This document shows positions 35,193 to 44,183 of a stretch of DNA of 64,000 nt, piece by piece. The notes beneath the pieces are model-generated. The model did not search any database. It was not told where the DNA came from and saw only the letters and a list, made by a program, of their open reading frames with translations. Location of the stretch: positions 62,001 through 126,000 of the forward strand of contig NZ_JACYUY010000007.1 in assembly GCF_014842025.1 (NCBI RefSeq), given 5' to 3'. Every line of letters starts with the position of its first letter. Within the stretch, counting starts at the first letter, position 1. Made by a program: the position numbers and the translations under genes. The DNA is from Massilia sp. CFBP 13721 (GTDB lineage: Bacteria; Pseudomonadota; Gammaproteobacteria; Burkholderiales; Burkholderiaceae_D).

Positions 35193-36014
35193 ATGTCGAC
35201 CATCAATACCAACCTGTCCTCGCTGAACGCACAACGTAACCTGACCAAGTCGTCGAACGAACTGTCGACCTCGATGCAGCGCCTGTCGTCGGGCCTGCGC
35301 GTGAACAGCGCCAAGGACGATGCAGCCGGCATGTCGATCGCCACCAAGATGGACGCCCAGATTCGCGGCATGTCGCAGGCATCGCGTAACGCCAACGACG
35401 GCATCTCGATGATCCAGACCGCCGACGGCGCACTGTCGAACATCTCGGATGCACTGCAGCGTATGCGTGAACTGGCGGTCCAGGGCGCCAACGCCACCAA
35501 CGGTTCGTCGGAATGGTCGAACATCGACACCGAAATGAAAGCGCTGAACACCGAAATCGGCCGTATCGCCTCGGACACCAAGTTCAACGGCACCGCGCTG
35601 CTGACCGCAACCGCCGTCTCGAAAGACATCCAGGTCGGCGCCGACTCGGGCCAGAAGATCACCGTCAGCTTCGGCGCCAACACCGCCTACGCCGGCCTGT
35701 CGGCATCGGCGATCGTCGTCACCGACGTGACCACCGCATCGGCTGCCATCAGCGCCATCGACGACGCCCTGAAGTCGCTCAACACCGAGCGCTCGTCGCT
35801 GGGTACCGCCCAGAACCGCATGGGTTACGCCATCAGCAACCTGGCAACCTCGATCGAGAACCAGTCGGCAGCAAAGAGCCGCATCACCGACACCGACTAC
35901 GCTGCCGAAACCAGCAAGCTGAGCCGCTCGCAGATCCTGCAGCAGGCCGGTACCGCGATGCTGGCCCAGGCCAACTCGGCGCCGAACAGCGTGATGTCGC
36001 TGCTGCGCGGTTAA
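35193..36014 (+). CDS. fliC: Flagellin FliC
   Basis: 273 residues, a short flagellin. The N-terminal D0/D1 part is canonical: MSTINTNLSSLNAQRNL, RLSSGLRVNSAKDDAAGMSI and RNANDGISMIQTADGAL. The C-terminal half contains NRMGYAISNLATSIENQSA and ends QANSAPNSVMSLLRG. The variable outer region between (about 130-190) is only some 60 residues, so the D2/D3 domains are essentially absent. GGAGA precedes the ATG. It is first of fliC-flaG-fliD and is followed by a hairpin. Confidence 0.97.
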   Translation: MSTINTNLSSLNAQRNLTKSSNELSTSMQRLSSGLRVNSAKDDAAGMSIATKMDAQIRGMSQASRNANDGISMIQTADGALSNISDALQRMRELAVQGANATNGSSEWSNIDTEMKALNTEIGRIASDTKFNGTALLTATAVSKDIQVGADSGQKITVSFGANTAYAGLSASAIVVTDVTTASAAISAIDDALKSLNTERSSLGTAQNRMGYAISNLATSIENQSAAKSRITDTDYAAETSKLSRSQILQQAGTAMLAQANSAPNSVMSLLRG

Positions 36015-36078
36015 TCGACGCTTGAAGTCAGCGAAGCTTGAAGTCAACGATTGAGCCAACGGTATAATCGTTAAATTT

Positions 36079-36106
36079 GCTGTGCGGGGTTAAAGCCCCG
36101 CACAGC
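36079..36106 (+). terminator. Hairpin between fliC and flaG (terminator/attenuator)
   Basis: An 11 bp perfect stem GCTGTGCGGGG / CCCCGCACAGC has a TTAAAG loop. Only TGTTT follows, so termination is probably partial. It stands 18 bases before flaG and could set high fliC and lower flaG-fliD expression. Just upstream, GCTTGAAGTCA occurs twice in direct orientation (about 36020 and 36040). Confidence 0.7.
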
Positions 36107-36123
36107 TGTTTGCAGGAGGCGCA

Positions 36124-36486
36124 ATGTTGCAACCGTTAAACGCTGGAATCCCAATGGCCGTCGCCGGCAACGGCGCACGGCCATCTGTCGATGGCGCCGC
36201 GAAAACGGGCGCAGGCGCCACCCCGGCCGCTGCGGCGCCTGCCGCCCCCGCCAGGGAGCCGCAGCACGCCGAACTGAGCAACGCCGTGGCCGACCTCAAC
36301 AAGGTGGCCCAGGCTGCCGCGCAGGGCGTGCGTTTTTCGGTCGACGAAGACACCGGCCGCACCGTGGTCAAGGTGGTCGATACCCAGACCGACAAGGTGC
36401 TGCGCCAGATTCCGACGGTCGAGGCGCTCAAGTTGTGGCGCTCGATCGAGCAGATGCAAGGCGTGATGTTGCGCGACACGGCCTGA
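36124..36486 (+). CDS. flaG: FlaG-family flagellar protein
   Basis: 120 residues. The C-terminal half is the FlaG domain: GVRFSVDEDTGRTVVKVVDT, then LRQIPTVEALKLWRSIEQM. The N-terminal 50 residues are Ala/Pro-rich. AGGAGG lies 4 bases before the ATG. FlaG affects filament length in several bacteria. It sits between fliC and fliD, its normal place in this family. Confidence 0.92.
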   Translation: MLQPLNAGIPMAVAGNGARPSVDGAAKTGAGATPAAAAPAAPAREPQHAELSNAVADLNKVAQAAAQGVRFSVDEDTGRTVVKVVDTQTDKVLRQIPTVEALKLWRSIEQMQGVMLRDTA

Positions 36487-36524
36487 GGCGCAGCGCGCCC
36501 GGGCCTACTTGAAGGGAGAATCAG

Positions 36525-37877
36525 ATGGCAATCAGTGCTGCTGGCATGTTATCCGGACTGGACGTCGACGGCCTCGTCTCGTCCCTGATGTCGATCGAGC
36601 GGCAACCGCTCGCCAACCTGCAGTCGAAGCAGACGAGTTTCAACTCCAAGCTGTCCGCCTTCGGCACCCTGAAAAGCGCCGTCTCGACCTTCCAGACCGC
36701 TGTCAAGAACGTCTCGGGCGATGCCTTGGCGGCCCTGACGGCAACCTCCAGCAAGACCGAGACGATCGGCGTCTCCACCGTCAAGGGCAGCGGCGCCGCG
36801 GCCGGCAACTACGCCATCGAAGTGAGCAAGCTGGCGCAAAGCGATAAATTAGTATCGAGCGGGGTCGCCCCCGGCGCCACCTTCAGCGCCGCCGGCAGCG
36901 CGATGGCGATTTCGATCGGCGGCAAGACCACCAACCTGACGCTCACCGACGGCTCGCTGGCCAGCCTGTCGAGCGCGATCAACAAGGCCAATGCCGGCGT
37001 CACCGCCACGGTGCTCAACGACGGTACCAGCGACCGCCTCGTCATCACCGGCAACGATACCGGCACCGCCAACAGCGTCAGCATCGCCGCCAGCGGCAGC
37101 CTGGCGCAGTTCGCCACCGGCGCCGGCAGCACCATGACCAAGTCGCAAACCGCGCAGAACGCGGAAATGACGATCGACGGCATCGCCGTCTCGAAACCGT
37201 CGAACACCGTCACCGACGCCATCAAGGGCGTGACCCTGAACCTGGCCCAGACCAATGTCGGCAACCCGGTCAAGATCAGCCTGGCGAAGGACAACACGGC
37301 CGTCACCGCCAGCATCAACGCTTTCGTCGACGCCTACAACACGCTGGCCACCGCGGTGAACAAGCAGACCGCCTACAACGCCACCACCAAGAGCGCGGCC
37401 GTGCTGAATGGCGACGCCGGCGCGCGGTCGATCCTCACCGGCATCCGCGCCGAACTGGGCAAGGCGGTCGGCGGTGCCGCCGGCCTCAAGACGCTGTCGG
37501 ACATCGGCATCGCTTTCCAGCGCGACGGCACCCTCAAGCTGGAAAAGCCGGACAAGCTGAAAAGCGCACTCGAGACCAATTTCGAGGGCGTCTCGAGCCT
37601 GTTCTCGGCGGAAGACGGCGTCGGCACGCGCCTGGCCAAGGTCACCGAAGAGATGCTGGGCTCGAAAGGCGTCTTCAAAACCCGCACCGATGGCCTGAAC
37701 GCCACCATCGACGGCCTCGGCAAGAGCCGCGACCGGATGGAGCTGCAGCTGGCCCAGACCGAAAAGCGCTACCGCACCCAGTTCACCGCGCTCGACACCT
37801 CGATGGTGAACATGCAGAGCATGAGCAGCTACATGACGCAGCAGCTGGCGGCGCTGGCGGCGAATGCCGGGTATTGA
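36525..37877 (+). CDS. fliD: Filament cap protein FliD (HAP2)
   Basis: 450 residues. The N-terminus has SAAGMLSGLDVDGLVSSLMS and IERQPLANLQSKQTSFNSKL, the HAP2 N-domain; the C-terminus has the helical part RDRMELQLAQTEKRYRTQFT and ALDTSMVNMQSMSSYMTQQL. It caps the filament tip and promotes flagellin folding. GGGAGA lies 8 bases before the ATG. It is last of fliC-flaG-fliD, with a strong terminator behind it. Confidence 0.96.
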   Translation: MAISAAGMLSGLDVDGLVSSLMSIERQPLANLQSKQTSFNSKLSAFGTLKSAVSTFQTAVKNVSGDALAALTATSSKTETIGVSTVKGSGAAAGNYAIEVSKLAQSDKLVSSGVAPGATFSAAGSAMAISIGGKTTNLTLTDGSLASLSSAINKANAGVTATVLNDGTSDRLVITGNDTGTANSVSIAASGSLAQFATGAGSTMTKSQTAQNAEMTIDGIAVSKPSNTVTDAIKGVTLNLAQTNVGNPVKISLAKDNTAVTASINAFVDAYNTLATAVNKQTAYNATTKSAAVLNGDAGARSILTGIRAELGKAVGGAAGLKTLSDIGIAFQRDGTLKLEKPDKLKSALETNFEGVSSLFSAEDGVGTRLAKVTEEMLGSKGVFKTRTDGLNATIDGLGKSRDRMELQLAQTEKRYRTQFTALDTSMVNMQSMSSYMTQQLAALAANAGY

Positions 37878-37898
37878 GTTTTAATCGGTCGAATGAAG

Positions 37899-37927
37899 AA
37901 TGCCCGCGGATGCGGGCATTTTTATTT
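37899..37927 (+). terminator. Intrinsic terminator after fliD
   Basis: Stem AATGCCCGC / GCGGGCATT with loop GGAT (37899-37920), followed by TTTATTT. It begins 22 bases after the fliD stop. Confidence 0.92.
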
Positions 37928-37957
37928 GTGATGAACCGGGTGGTTTGCCGAAGCGAT

Positions 37958-38065
37958 GTAAGGTGGGCGGATTCTCCGCCCACGCGTTCAACGAACGGGT
38001 GAAAACCAACGTCCGGCCTGGCGCACGGCTGTTGAACGCGTGGGCGGGAGACCCGCCCACCTTAC
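37958..38065. repeat. Inverted REP pair between fliD and the cyclase gene
   Basis: Plus REP 37958-37986: GTAAGGTGGGCGGA, loop TTC, TCCGCCCACGCG, then TTCAACG. Minus REP 38037-38065, sense GTAAGGTGGGCGGG, loop TCT, CCCGCCCACGCG, then TTCAAC. Both have GTAA heads instead of GTAG and share a CGCGTTCAAC tail with the copy at 32.6 kb. The genes on either side are convergent. Confidence 0.88.
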
Positions 38066-38071
38066 GTTTCT

Positions 38072-39643
38072 CTACTCCGCGACGACGACCCGGTTCTTGC
38101 CGCTCTGCTTGGCCTGGTACATCGCCCGGTCCACCCGCTCCAGTAGCGTTGCCTGGTCTTCGTTGGGCAGGCGCAAGGCGACCCCCGCCGAGAAGGTGAT
38201 CAGCAGTTTCTCGTTATCGTGCATGAAGAAATGCTTGGTCAGCTCGCGCTGCAGCCGGGTCATGGTCTGCACCGCCGCCTCGACCGGAGTTTCCGGCAGC
38301 ATGATCATGAATTCCTCGCCGCCGAAGCGGGCGATCACGTCGATCGAGCGCAGCGTCGACTTCACCACCTTGGCCAGGTGGCGCAAGGCGTTGTCGCCGG
38401 CCAGGTGGCCATAGGTATCGTTGAGCTTCTTGAAATTGTCGAGGTCGAGCAAGGCCACGCACAGCGGCGTGTTGCGGCGGTCGGCGCGCGCGCTTTCGCG
38501 CTCGAACACGTCGTCCAGGCCGCGCCGGTTGAGGGTGCCGGTCAGCTGGTCTTCGCGCACCAGTTCGCTCATGTGCTGGAGCTTGGCTTCCAGTTCGCGG
38601 ATCCGGTTTTCCGCTTCCTGCACGTCGCGGTGGGCGGCCAGCATGCGGTCGCGCGAAGCCAGCGCCTCGGCTTGCGCCTGTTTGGTTTCGCGCAGCACTT
38701 CGTCGAGCACGCCGTTCAGTTCGGTGACGTCGGCCGCATGGCGGATGCGCTCCGAAAAGCCGCCCAGCTTGTCGTGGTAGTCGCCGGTCGAAGCCGCCAA
38801 CGAACCGAGGCGGTCGATGAAGGTCATCATCATGTTCTTGACAGTGGCCTTGACGTCCGACAGACCGTGCTTCAGCTGCCCCTGCTTGTAGATCACGTCC
38901 TTCAGGCTGCGCGTGACGTCTTCCAGCGCGCGCGTATCGATCGGGCCGGCGATGAGCTCCTGCACGGCGTCGATCTGGCCGCGCATCCAGCTGTCGTCCT
39001 CGAGCAGTTCGCTGACGTTCTCCAGCAGCAGCTTGAACAGGCGCAGCAGCAGTTCCTGCTGTTCGCCGGCGTCGCCGCTGTGCAGCTCGATCTGGAAGCA
39101 CAGTTCCTTCAGGCGCGCCGCGATTTCCTGCAGCGCCGCTTCGCCATGCGCGACCTTCACTGCCGCGCCGAGCGACTCGGCTTCGCTGGCCAGCGTCGGG
39201 CTGGCCGGCAGCAGGGAGGCTAGCGCAAAGGCCAGCGTGCGGCTGAGCAGGTCGCGCAGCAGTTTGGTGTCGTTGCTTTCCATGCCGTAGGTGACGCCCG
39301 GGGGGACGCCGCGCCGCAGGTGCTTTTCGACCAGTTGCGACAGGGCGCGCGCGTAGCCGTCCCAGTCGCGGGCCTTGACGGCGCGGTTCAGGCGGCGGCC
39401 ATAGTCGGCCAGCTCGCCCGGGGTATCGGTCAACTGGGTGGCGAAGTCGCCCAGTACCAGTTCGACTGCGGCCGGAGCGGGCGCAACGGGTGCAACCACC
39501 GGCTTTTGAACGCCGGCGATCTCGTCGTAGATGTCGCGGTAGGCGTCCGGCGTTGGCGCGATGCGGCGCGTGGCCAGGCGCCGGAAGGCTTCGCGGGCAA
39601 TGTCGACGGGATTCTGGGCGGGCGGGACTGGAGGGTTAGGCAT
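38072..39643 (-). CDS. Diguanylate cyclase with N-terminal helical region
   Basis: 523 residues. Residues about 1-350 are mostly helical with no named sensor, beginning NPVDIAREAFRRLATRRIAP and containing DTKLLRDLLSRTLAFALASL and a coiled-coil segment (RDVQEAENRIRELEAKLQHM region) just before the catalytic domain. The GGDEF domain (about 360-520) has an intact GGEEF at about 442 and LTGTLNRRGLDDVFERE at its start, so c-di-GMP synthesis is expected. It faces fliD tail-to-tail and is separated from it by a terminator and a REP pair. Confidence 0.92.
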   Translation of the reverse strand: MPNPPVPPAQNPVDIAREAFRRLATRRIAPTPDAYRDIYDEIAGVQKPVVAPVAPAPAAVELVLGDFATQLTDTPGELADYGRRLNRAVKARDWDGYARALSQLVEKHLRRGVPPGVTYGMESNDTKLLRDLLSRTLAFALASLLPASPTLASEAESLGAAVKVAHGEAALQEIAARLKELCFQIELHSGDAGEQQELLLRLFKLLLENVSELLEDDSWMRGQIDAVQELIAGPIDTRALEDVTRSLKDVIYKQGQLKHGLSDVKATVKNMMMTFIDRLGSLAASTGDYHDKLGGFSERIRHAADVTELNGVLDEVLRETKQAQAEALASRDRMLAAHRDVQEAENRIRELEAKLQHMSELVREDQLTGTLNRRGLDDVFERESARADRRNTPLCVALLDLDNFKKLNDTYGHLAGDNALRHLAKVVKSTLRSIDVIARFGGEEFMIMLPETPVEAAVQTMTRLQRELTKHFFMHDNEKLLITFSAGVALRLPNEDQATLLERVDRAMYQAKQSGKNRVVVAE

Positions 39644-39762
39644 GATGCGGCGGCACGTATTTACTATCTCGCAATGATAAGCACCTTTTCAATCCGTCAT
39701 CGCTCGATTAGAAGCGGAAAAGTCTCTTACTTATAGGCAATGAGGGGCAATGGATGAGCTGC

Positions 39763-40410
39763 TTACTCCACCAGCTGGTTGCGGATGGCGTAGTGGGTCA
39801 GTTCGGCACTGGTCTTGAGGTTCATTTTGGCCAGCAGGCGCGCGCGGTATTCGCTGACGGTCTTGACCGACAGCGACAGTTCGCGCGCGATCTCGCTCAC
39901 TGTCTTGCCCGAGGCGATCATCGTCAGCGTCTGGAATTCGCGATCGGACAAGGCGTCGTGCGGCGGCGCGTCGTGGTCCGCGCCGACCTGGCTGGCCAGC
40001 GCCTGGGCCAGCGTGGCGCTGACGTATTTCTGGCCGCCGGCGACCTGGCGGATGGCGGTCACCAGTTCGCGCGGCGCGCTCTGCTTGGTCAGATAGCCGG
40101 CGGCGCCCGCCTTCAATGCGCGGATCGCGTACTGGTCTTCGCGGTGCATCGAGAGCATCAGCACGGCCAGGTCGGGGCGCTCCTGCTTGATCTGTTTCAG
40201 CACTTCGATGCCGTTACGGTCGGGCATCGAGATATCGAGCAGCATTACGTGGCAGCGCGATTTGCGGAACAGCTTGATGGCGTCCAGCCCGTTCTCGGCT
40301 TCGCCGGCGACGACGATGTCGCGCTGCTCGGCCAGGATCTGTTTCAGGCCCTCGCGCACGATGGCATGGTCGTCGGCGATGAATACGCGGATGGTGGCTT
40401 TGTCGGTCAT
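39763..40410 (-). CDS. NarL/FixJ-type response regulator
   Basis: 215 residues. The receiver domain (about 5-120) has the phosphoacceptor Asp59 in VMLLDISMPDRNG, with acidic pocket residues in FIADDHAIVREG. The C-terminal LuxR-type HTH (about 150-210) reads LSDREFQTLTMIASGKTVSE then IARELSLSVKTVSEYRARLL. It starts 6 bases after the histidine kinase stop, so the two are partners. A transcription regulator whose targets are unknown. Confidence 0.94.
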   Translation of the reverse strand: MTDKATIRVFIADDHAIVREGLKQILAEQRDIVVAGEAENGLDAIKLFRKSRCHVMLLDISMPDRNGIEVLKQIKQERPDLAVLMLSMHREDQYAIRALKAGAAGYLTKQSAPRELVTAIRQVAGGQKYVSATLAQALASQVGADHDAPPHDALSDREFQTLTMIASGKTVSEIARELSLSVKTVSEYRARLLAKMNLKTSAELTHYAIRNQLVE

Positions 40411-40416
40411 TGTTCC

Positions 40417-41892
40417 CTATGCATTTTCACTACGAGCAGCCGTCAACGGGGCCAGCCTGATCTTGATCGTCACCATCGTGCCACCTCCGGGCGCCGCCGA
40501 CAAGGTCAACGTGCCGCCCAGCGCGCGCGCCCGTTCGCTCATGCCGCGCAGGCCGAACGAGGCCGGTTTCAGGCGGTCGGCGGGGGCGATGCCGCGGCCG
40601 TTGTCGCAAATGGCCAGGGTCAGGTGCTGGCGCTGGCGCCGCAGCGTCACCGTGACGCGGGTGGCGCCGGCGTGCTTGGCGACGTTCGTCAGCGCTTCCT
40701 GGAACACGCGGAACAGCGCCGCCGCATGGTCGGGGTCGAGCTCGCGCTCGAGAACAGGCGCACGCTCGGCGCTGCGGAACACGCAGGCGATGCCGGACCC
40801 CTTTTCGAATTCGCGCGCCTGCCATTCGAGCGCGGCGACGATCCCGAGGTCGAGCGTCGACGGCCGCAGGTCGAGCGAGATGCGGTGCACGGCATCGATG
40901 GTGCGGTCGACCAGGTCGTCGAGATAGCTCGCCTTTTCCAGCAGGGCCGGCTGCTCGGGCGGCAGGCGCGCGGCCAGCATCGACAGCGCCATCTTGATGG
41001 CGGTGAGGTTGCCGCCCAGGTCGTCGTGGATTTCGCGGGCGATGCGCGCCCGTTCCTGTTCCTTCACCTGCTCGATGTGGTCGGTCAGTTCGGCCAGGCG
41101 CGCGCGCGAGCGCAGCGCATCCTGCTGTTCGATCTTGCTGTCGGTGATGTTGGTCATGATGCCGTCCCACTGCACCGCACCGGCAGCGGCGGCGTGTGGC
41201 GTGGCCCGTAAATTGATCCACTTGACGTCTTTCCACGCGTCGATCCAGATCCTGCCTTCCCAGTTCCAGCCCGAGAGCGCGATCTTCGAGACCGCCATCG
41301 CTTCCAGGTAGCCCTTGCGGTCTTCCGGCAGCAACAGGCGCAGGAACAGGTCGGGGTCGCGCTGCAGTTCGCCCGGTTGCACCCCGAGCAGCGGCGCGCA
41401 GCCGTCGCTCAGGTAGGGGTAGCTGTGGCGGCCGTCGGCGCCGAGCACGAACTGGTAGACCAGGCCGGGCGTGTGGTTGACGATCGCATTGAAACGGGAT
41501 TGGTATTGGGCCAGCGCGTTGGACGCCGCCAGTTCCAGCGACAGGTCGTCGCCCACCGCCAGCAGCAGCGCGCGGCCATCCTGGCGGATGAGCAGGAAGG
41601 TCAGCTTGACCGGATAGCTGCTGCCGTCGGCGCGGTGCAGTTCGGTGCGCAGGCAGCGCTGTTCGGTGATGTCGACGTCCAGGCTCGCCACCAGGGTGCG
41701 CAGCGTGGCCTCGTCCAGGCTGGGCGCGATGTCGGTCGCGCACATGGTGGTCAAGGCGGCGTCATCGTAGCCGAGATTGGCGCGCGCGCTCGGGTTGACG
41801 TCGACCAGGGCCAGCGTGGCGGGGTCGATCAGGAAGACTTCGGCCGGGGCCGCGTGCATCGGCGCGGGCAGGGAAGCGGCGTCGGGCGTCAC
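40417..41892 (-). CDS. PAS-domain sensor histidine kinase (HisKA_3 type)
   Basis: 491 residues, no membrane segments. Two PAS-like regions: about 15-130 (EVFLIDPATLALVDVNPSAR) and about 140-270. The HisKA_3 motif REIHDDLGGNLTAIKMALS carries the phosphorylated His at about 289, and the HATPase end has GRGIAPADRLKPASFGLRGM. This is the NarX/DegS/DesK group that pairs with NarL-type regulators such as the gene downstream. It overlaps the membrane-protein gene upstream by 4 bases (ATGA). Confidence 0.93.
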   Translation of the reverse strand: MTPDAASLPAPMHAAPAEVFLIDPATLALVDVNPSARANLGYDDAALTTMCATDIAPSLDEATLRTLVASLDVDITEQRCLRTELHRADGSSYPVKLTFLLIRQDGRALLLAVGDDLSLELAASNALAQYQSRFNAIVNHTPGLVYQFVLGADGRHSYPYLSDGCAPLLGVQPGELQRDPDLFLRLLLPEDRKGYLEAMAVSKIALSGWNWEGRIWIDAWKDVKWINLRATPHAAAAGAVQWDGIMTNITDSKIEQQDALRSRARLAELTDHIEQVKEQERARIAREIHDDLGGNLTAIKMALSMLAARLPPEQPALLEKASYLDDLVDRTIDAVHRISLDLRPSTLDLGIVAALEWQAREFEKGSGIACVFRSAERAPVLERELDPDHAAALFRVFQEALTNVAKHAGATRVTVTLRRQRQHLTLAICDNGRGIAPADRLKPASFGLRGMSERARALGGTLTLSAAPGGGTMVTIKIRLAPLTAARSENA

Positions 41893-42512
41893 GGTTCGTC
41901 GCTCCCCGATTTGCTGCGCCGGCGCCAGAGCGAGACGAAGCGGCGCAGGGCGCGCGCGCTGCGCGTGGCATGGCGGCTACCGAAGGGTACCGACGGCTTC
42001 AGTTGATAGCGCAGCCGGCGCAGGGTGCGGCGCAACGTCGACAGCGAGCGGCGCGTGCTGCTGTACATCGGGCTGGCCCGGAAGCGGGCAATGAGCTGGT
42101 CCTTGAAGATCATGAAGCGATTGTGCCACCGCGCAAACCAGACGAGCGCCAGCAAGGACGGCAGGGTCAGCAGATAGATGCGCGCCACCACCATCGCCCC
42201 GCCGACCTTGGCGAGGATGAACACCATCAGGCCGGTAACCGCGTGGCCGTGCGCGATCGCCAGCAGCGCCAGCAATTTGACCGGCAACAGCAGCAGGCCG
42301 GGCAGGGCAAAGGCCAGCAGCGCCGCCCACGGCGGCAGCCGGCGGATGCCGTTCTCGAGCGCGCGCAACGGCGGCCACGCGGCCAGCGCGCCGGCGCAGC
42401 GGCTGCCGGTCGCCCACAACCACTGCTCGGCCAGCAGCAACAGCGCCACCAGGTTCACGAGTGGCGCCAGCAGCAGACTGCGGGTCGGATGTGGGCTTGT
42501 CATTTTGCGCAT
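41889..42512 (-). CDS. Hypothetical membrane protein preceding the two-component pair
   Basis: 207 residues with three to four hydrophobic segments (LLLAPLVNLVALLLLAEQWL near the start, then ALLAFALPGLLLLPVKLLAL and RIYLLTLPSLLALVWFARWH), followed by a strongly basic C-terminal tail of about 60 residues. The family is not recognised here. The 4-base overlap with the histidine kinase suggests it is co-transcribed and might supply a signal to the soluble kinase. A second ATG at 42503 is equally possible. Confidence 0.75.
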   Translation of the reverse strand: MRKMTSPHPTRSLLLAPLVNLVALLLLAEQWLWATGSRCAGALAAWPPLRALENGIRRLPPWAALLAFALPGLLLLPVKLLALLAIAHGHAVTGLMVFILAKVGGAMVVARIYLLTLPSLLALVWFARWHNRFMIFKDQLIARFRASPMYSSTRRSLSTLRRTLRRLRYQLKPSVPFGSRHATRSARALRRFVSLWRRRSKSGSDEP

Positions 42513-42614
42513 GATACGGCATTCGCGGCGCCGATCCTTAGGCGACGCTGAGCCGGGTTACTGTCGGTCCGCTACGGTGCCGCGAAGCTTGCCATCTGGC
42601 GCTACAATGGACGA

Positions 42615-43184
<570 letters not shown>

Positions 43185-43200
43185 TCGGGCGGGTGGTAAG

Positions 43201-43842
43201 ATGCGGATTTGGCGCATTCGGCCGCATCTGGTCCCCTTCATGAACCGTTCCACCGACACCGCACGCGAGTCCGACGTCCTGGCCGCGCTGCGCCAGGCCA
43301 CGGCGTCGCGCCACGAACGCCTCGACAGCGGCTTGCCCTTATCCAGGCCCGACGCCACCCTGGCCGACTACGCCCGGCACCTGCAACTGCTGCGCGCCTG
43401 GCTGGCCCCGCTCGCCGCCTGGCAGCAAGACTACAGCGACGGCCCGCAAGGCCCGGCCGGCATCGCCGCCGCCCCGCACCTGGCCCTGATCGAAGCCGAC
43501 CTGGCCGAGCCCTCGCTCGCCGCCTTCCTGCGCGCACCCCAGCTTGACAGCGCACCCTGGCCGGACGACGCCAGCGCCGCCTACCGCTGGGGCGTGGCCT
43601 ACGTCGTCGAAGGCTCGCAGCTGGGCGGCGCGGTGCTCCATAAACGCCTCGCCGACCAGCTGGCCCCGCACCCGCTGCGCTACCTGCGCGGTGCCGGCGA
43701 AGGAGGCCCCGGCCCGCGCTGGCGCACCTTCATGCTGGCGCTGCGCGACCAGGTGCAGGGCGAGGCGCAGGTGGCCGATGCGTGTGCCGGTGCTTGCGAT
43801 GCGTTCGACCGGATTCTGGGGCTGGCTTTCAGCGAATGTTGA
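43201..43842 (+). CDS. Biliverdin-producing heme oxygenase
   Basis: 213 residues (200 if ATG 43240 is used). It matches the bacterial heme oxygenase fold: ATASRHERLDSGLP supplies the proximal His (His38 from 43201), and GVAYVVEGSQLGGAVL is the conserved distal helix. It opens heme to biliverdin, iron and CO. In many relatives it accompanies a bacteriophytochrome, but none is in this window. It starts 16 bases after greB; neither start has a strong Shine-Dalgarno. Confidence 0.9.
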   Translation: MRIWRIRPHLVPFMNRSTDTARESDVLAALRQATASRHERLDSGLPLSRPDATLADYARHLQLLRAWLAPLAAWQQDYSDGPQGPAGIAAAPHLALIEADLAEPSLAAFLRAPQLDSAPWPDDASAAYRWGVAYVVEGSQLGGAVLHKRLADQLAPHPLRYLRGAGEGGPGPRWRTFMLALRDQVQGEAQVADACAGACDAFDRILGLAFSEC

Positions 43843-43916
43843 ACCCGTGAGCGCGGCCTCCGGTGCGTGCCTTGGACAATTGCGATGTGCGTGCGTTACG
43901 CGCGGACGAAGCCTAT

Positions 43917-43998
43917 CGTGGCCCGGTCCACCCTACAGTCACGACAGATCACGCGACGACTGATTGATCGCGAATGTAGGGTGGACTCCGTCCACGCG
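43917..43998. repeat. Outward-tail REP pair (head to head) upstream of vgrG
   Basis: Minus REP 43917-43936: sense GTAGGGTGGACCGGGCCACG, with an imperfect stem. Plus REP 43976-43998: GTAGGGTGGAC, loop TCC, GTCCACGCG. Here the GTAG heads face each other, opposite to the other pairs. Tail-like ATTGCGAT(G/A)TGCGT motifs stand at about 43878 and 44038. The 341 bases from 43843 to 44183 contain no gene apart from these and the dyad below. Confidence 0.8.
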
Positions 43999-44129
43999 TA
44001 AACGCTGCCCACCACCTGCTTCTCCGGATACTGAACGATTGCGATATGCGTACGTTACTGACGGGACCAGACTTTTCAAAATAAATTGATTTGTGTCAAA
44101 TATAGCCAGCTAGTCTGCGCGCTCAAGTT

Positions 44130-44153
44130 CGCTAAGATTGATATTTCTTAGCG
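44130..44153 (+). promoter_or_regulatory. Perfect dyad (operator-like) before vgrG
   Basis: CGCTAAGA, 8-base spacer TTGATATT, then TCTTAGCG, an exact inverted repeat. It lies 30 bases before the vgrG ATG, in an AT-rich stretch that is probably the promoter, and is followed by AAGGAG 8 bases before the start. A regulator binding site is inferred; no regulator gene is adjacent. The lack of a T-run argues against a terminator. Confidence 0.45.
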
Positions 44154-44183
44154 TAATTTCTTGATCGTGAAGGAGTCCTGCAG

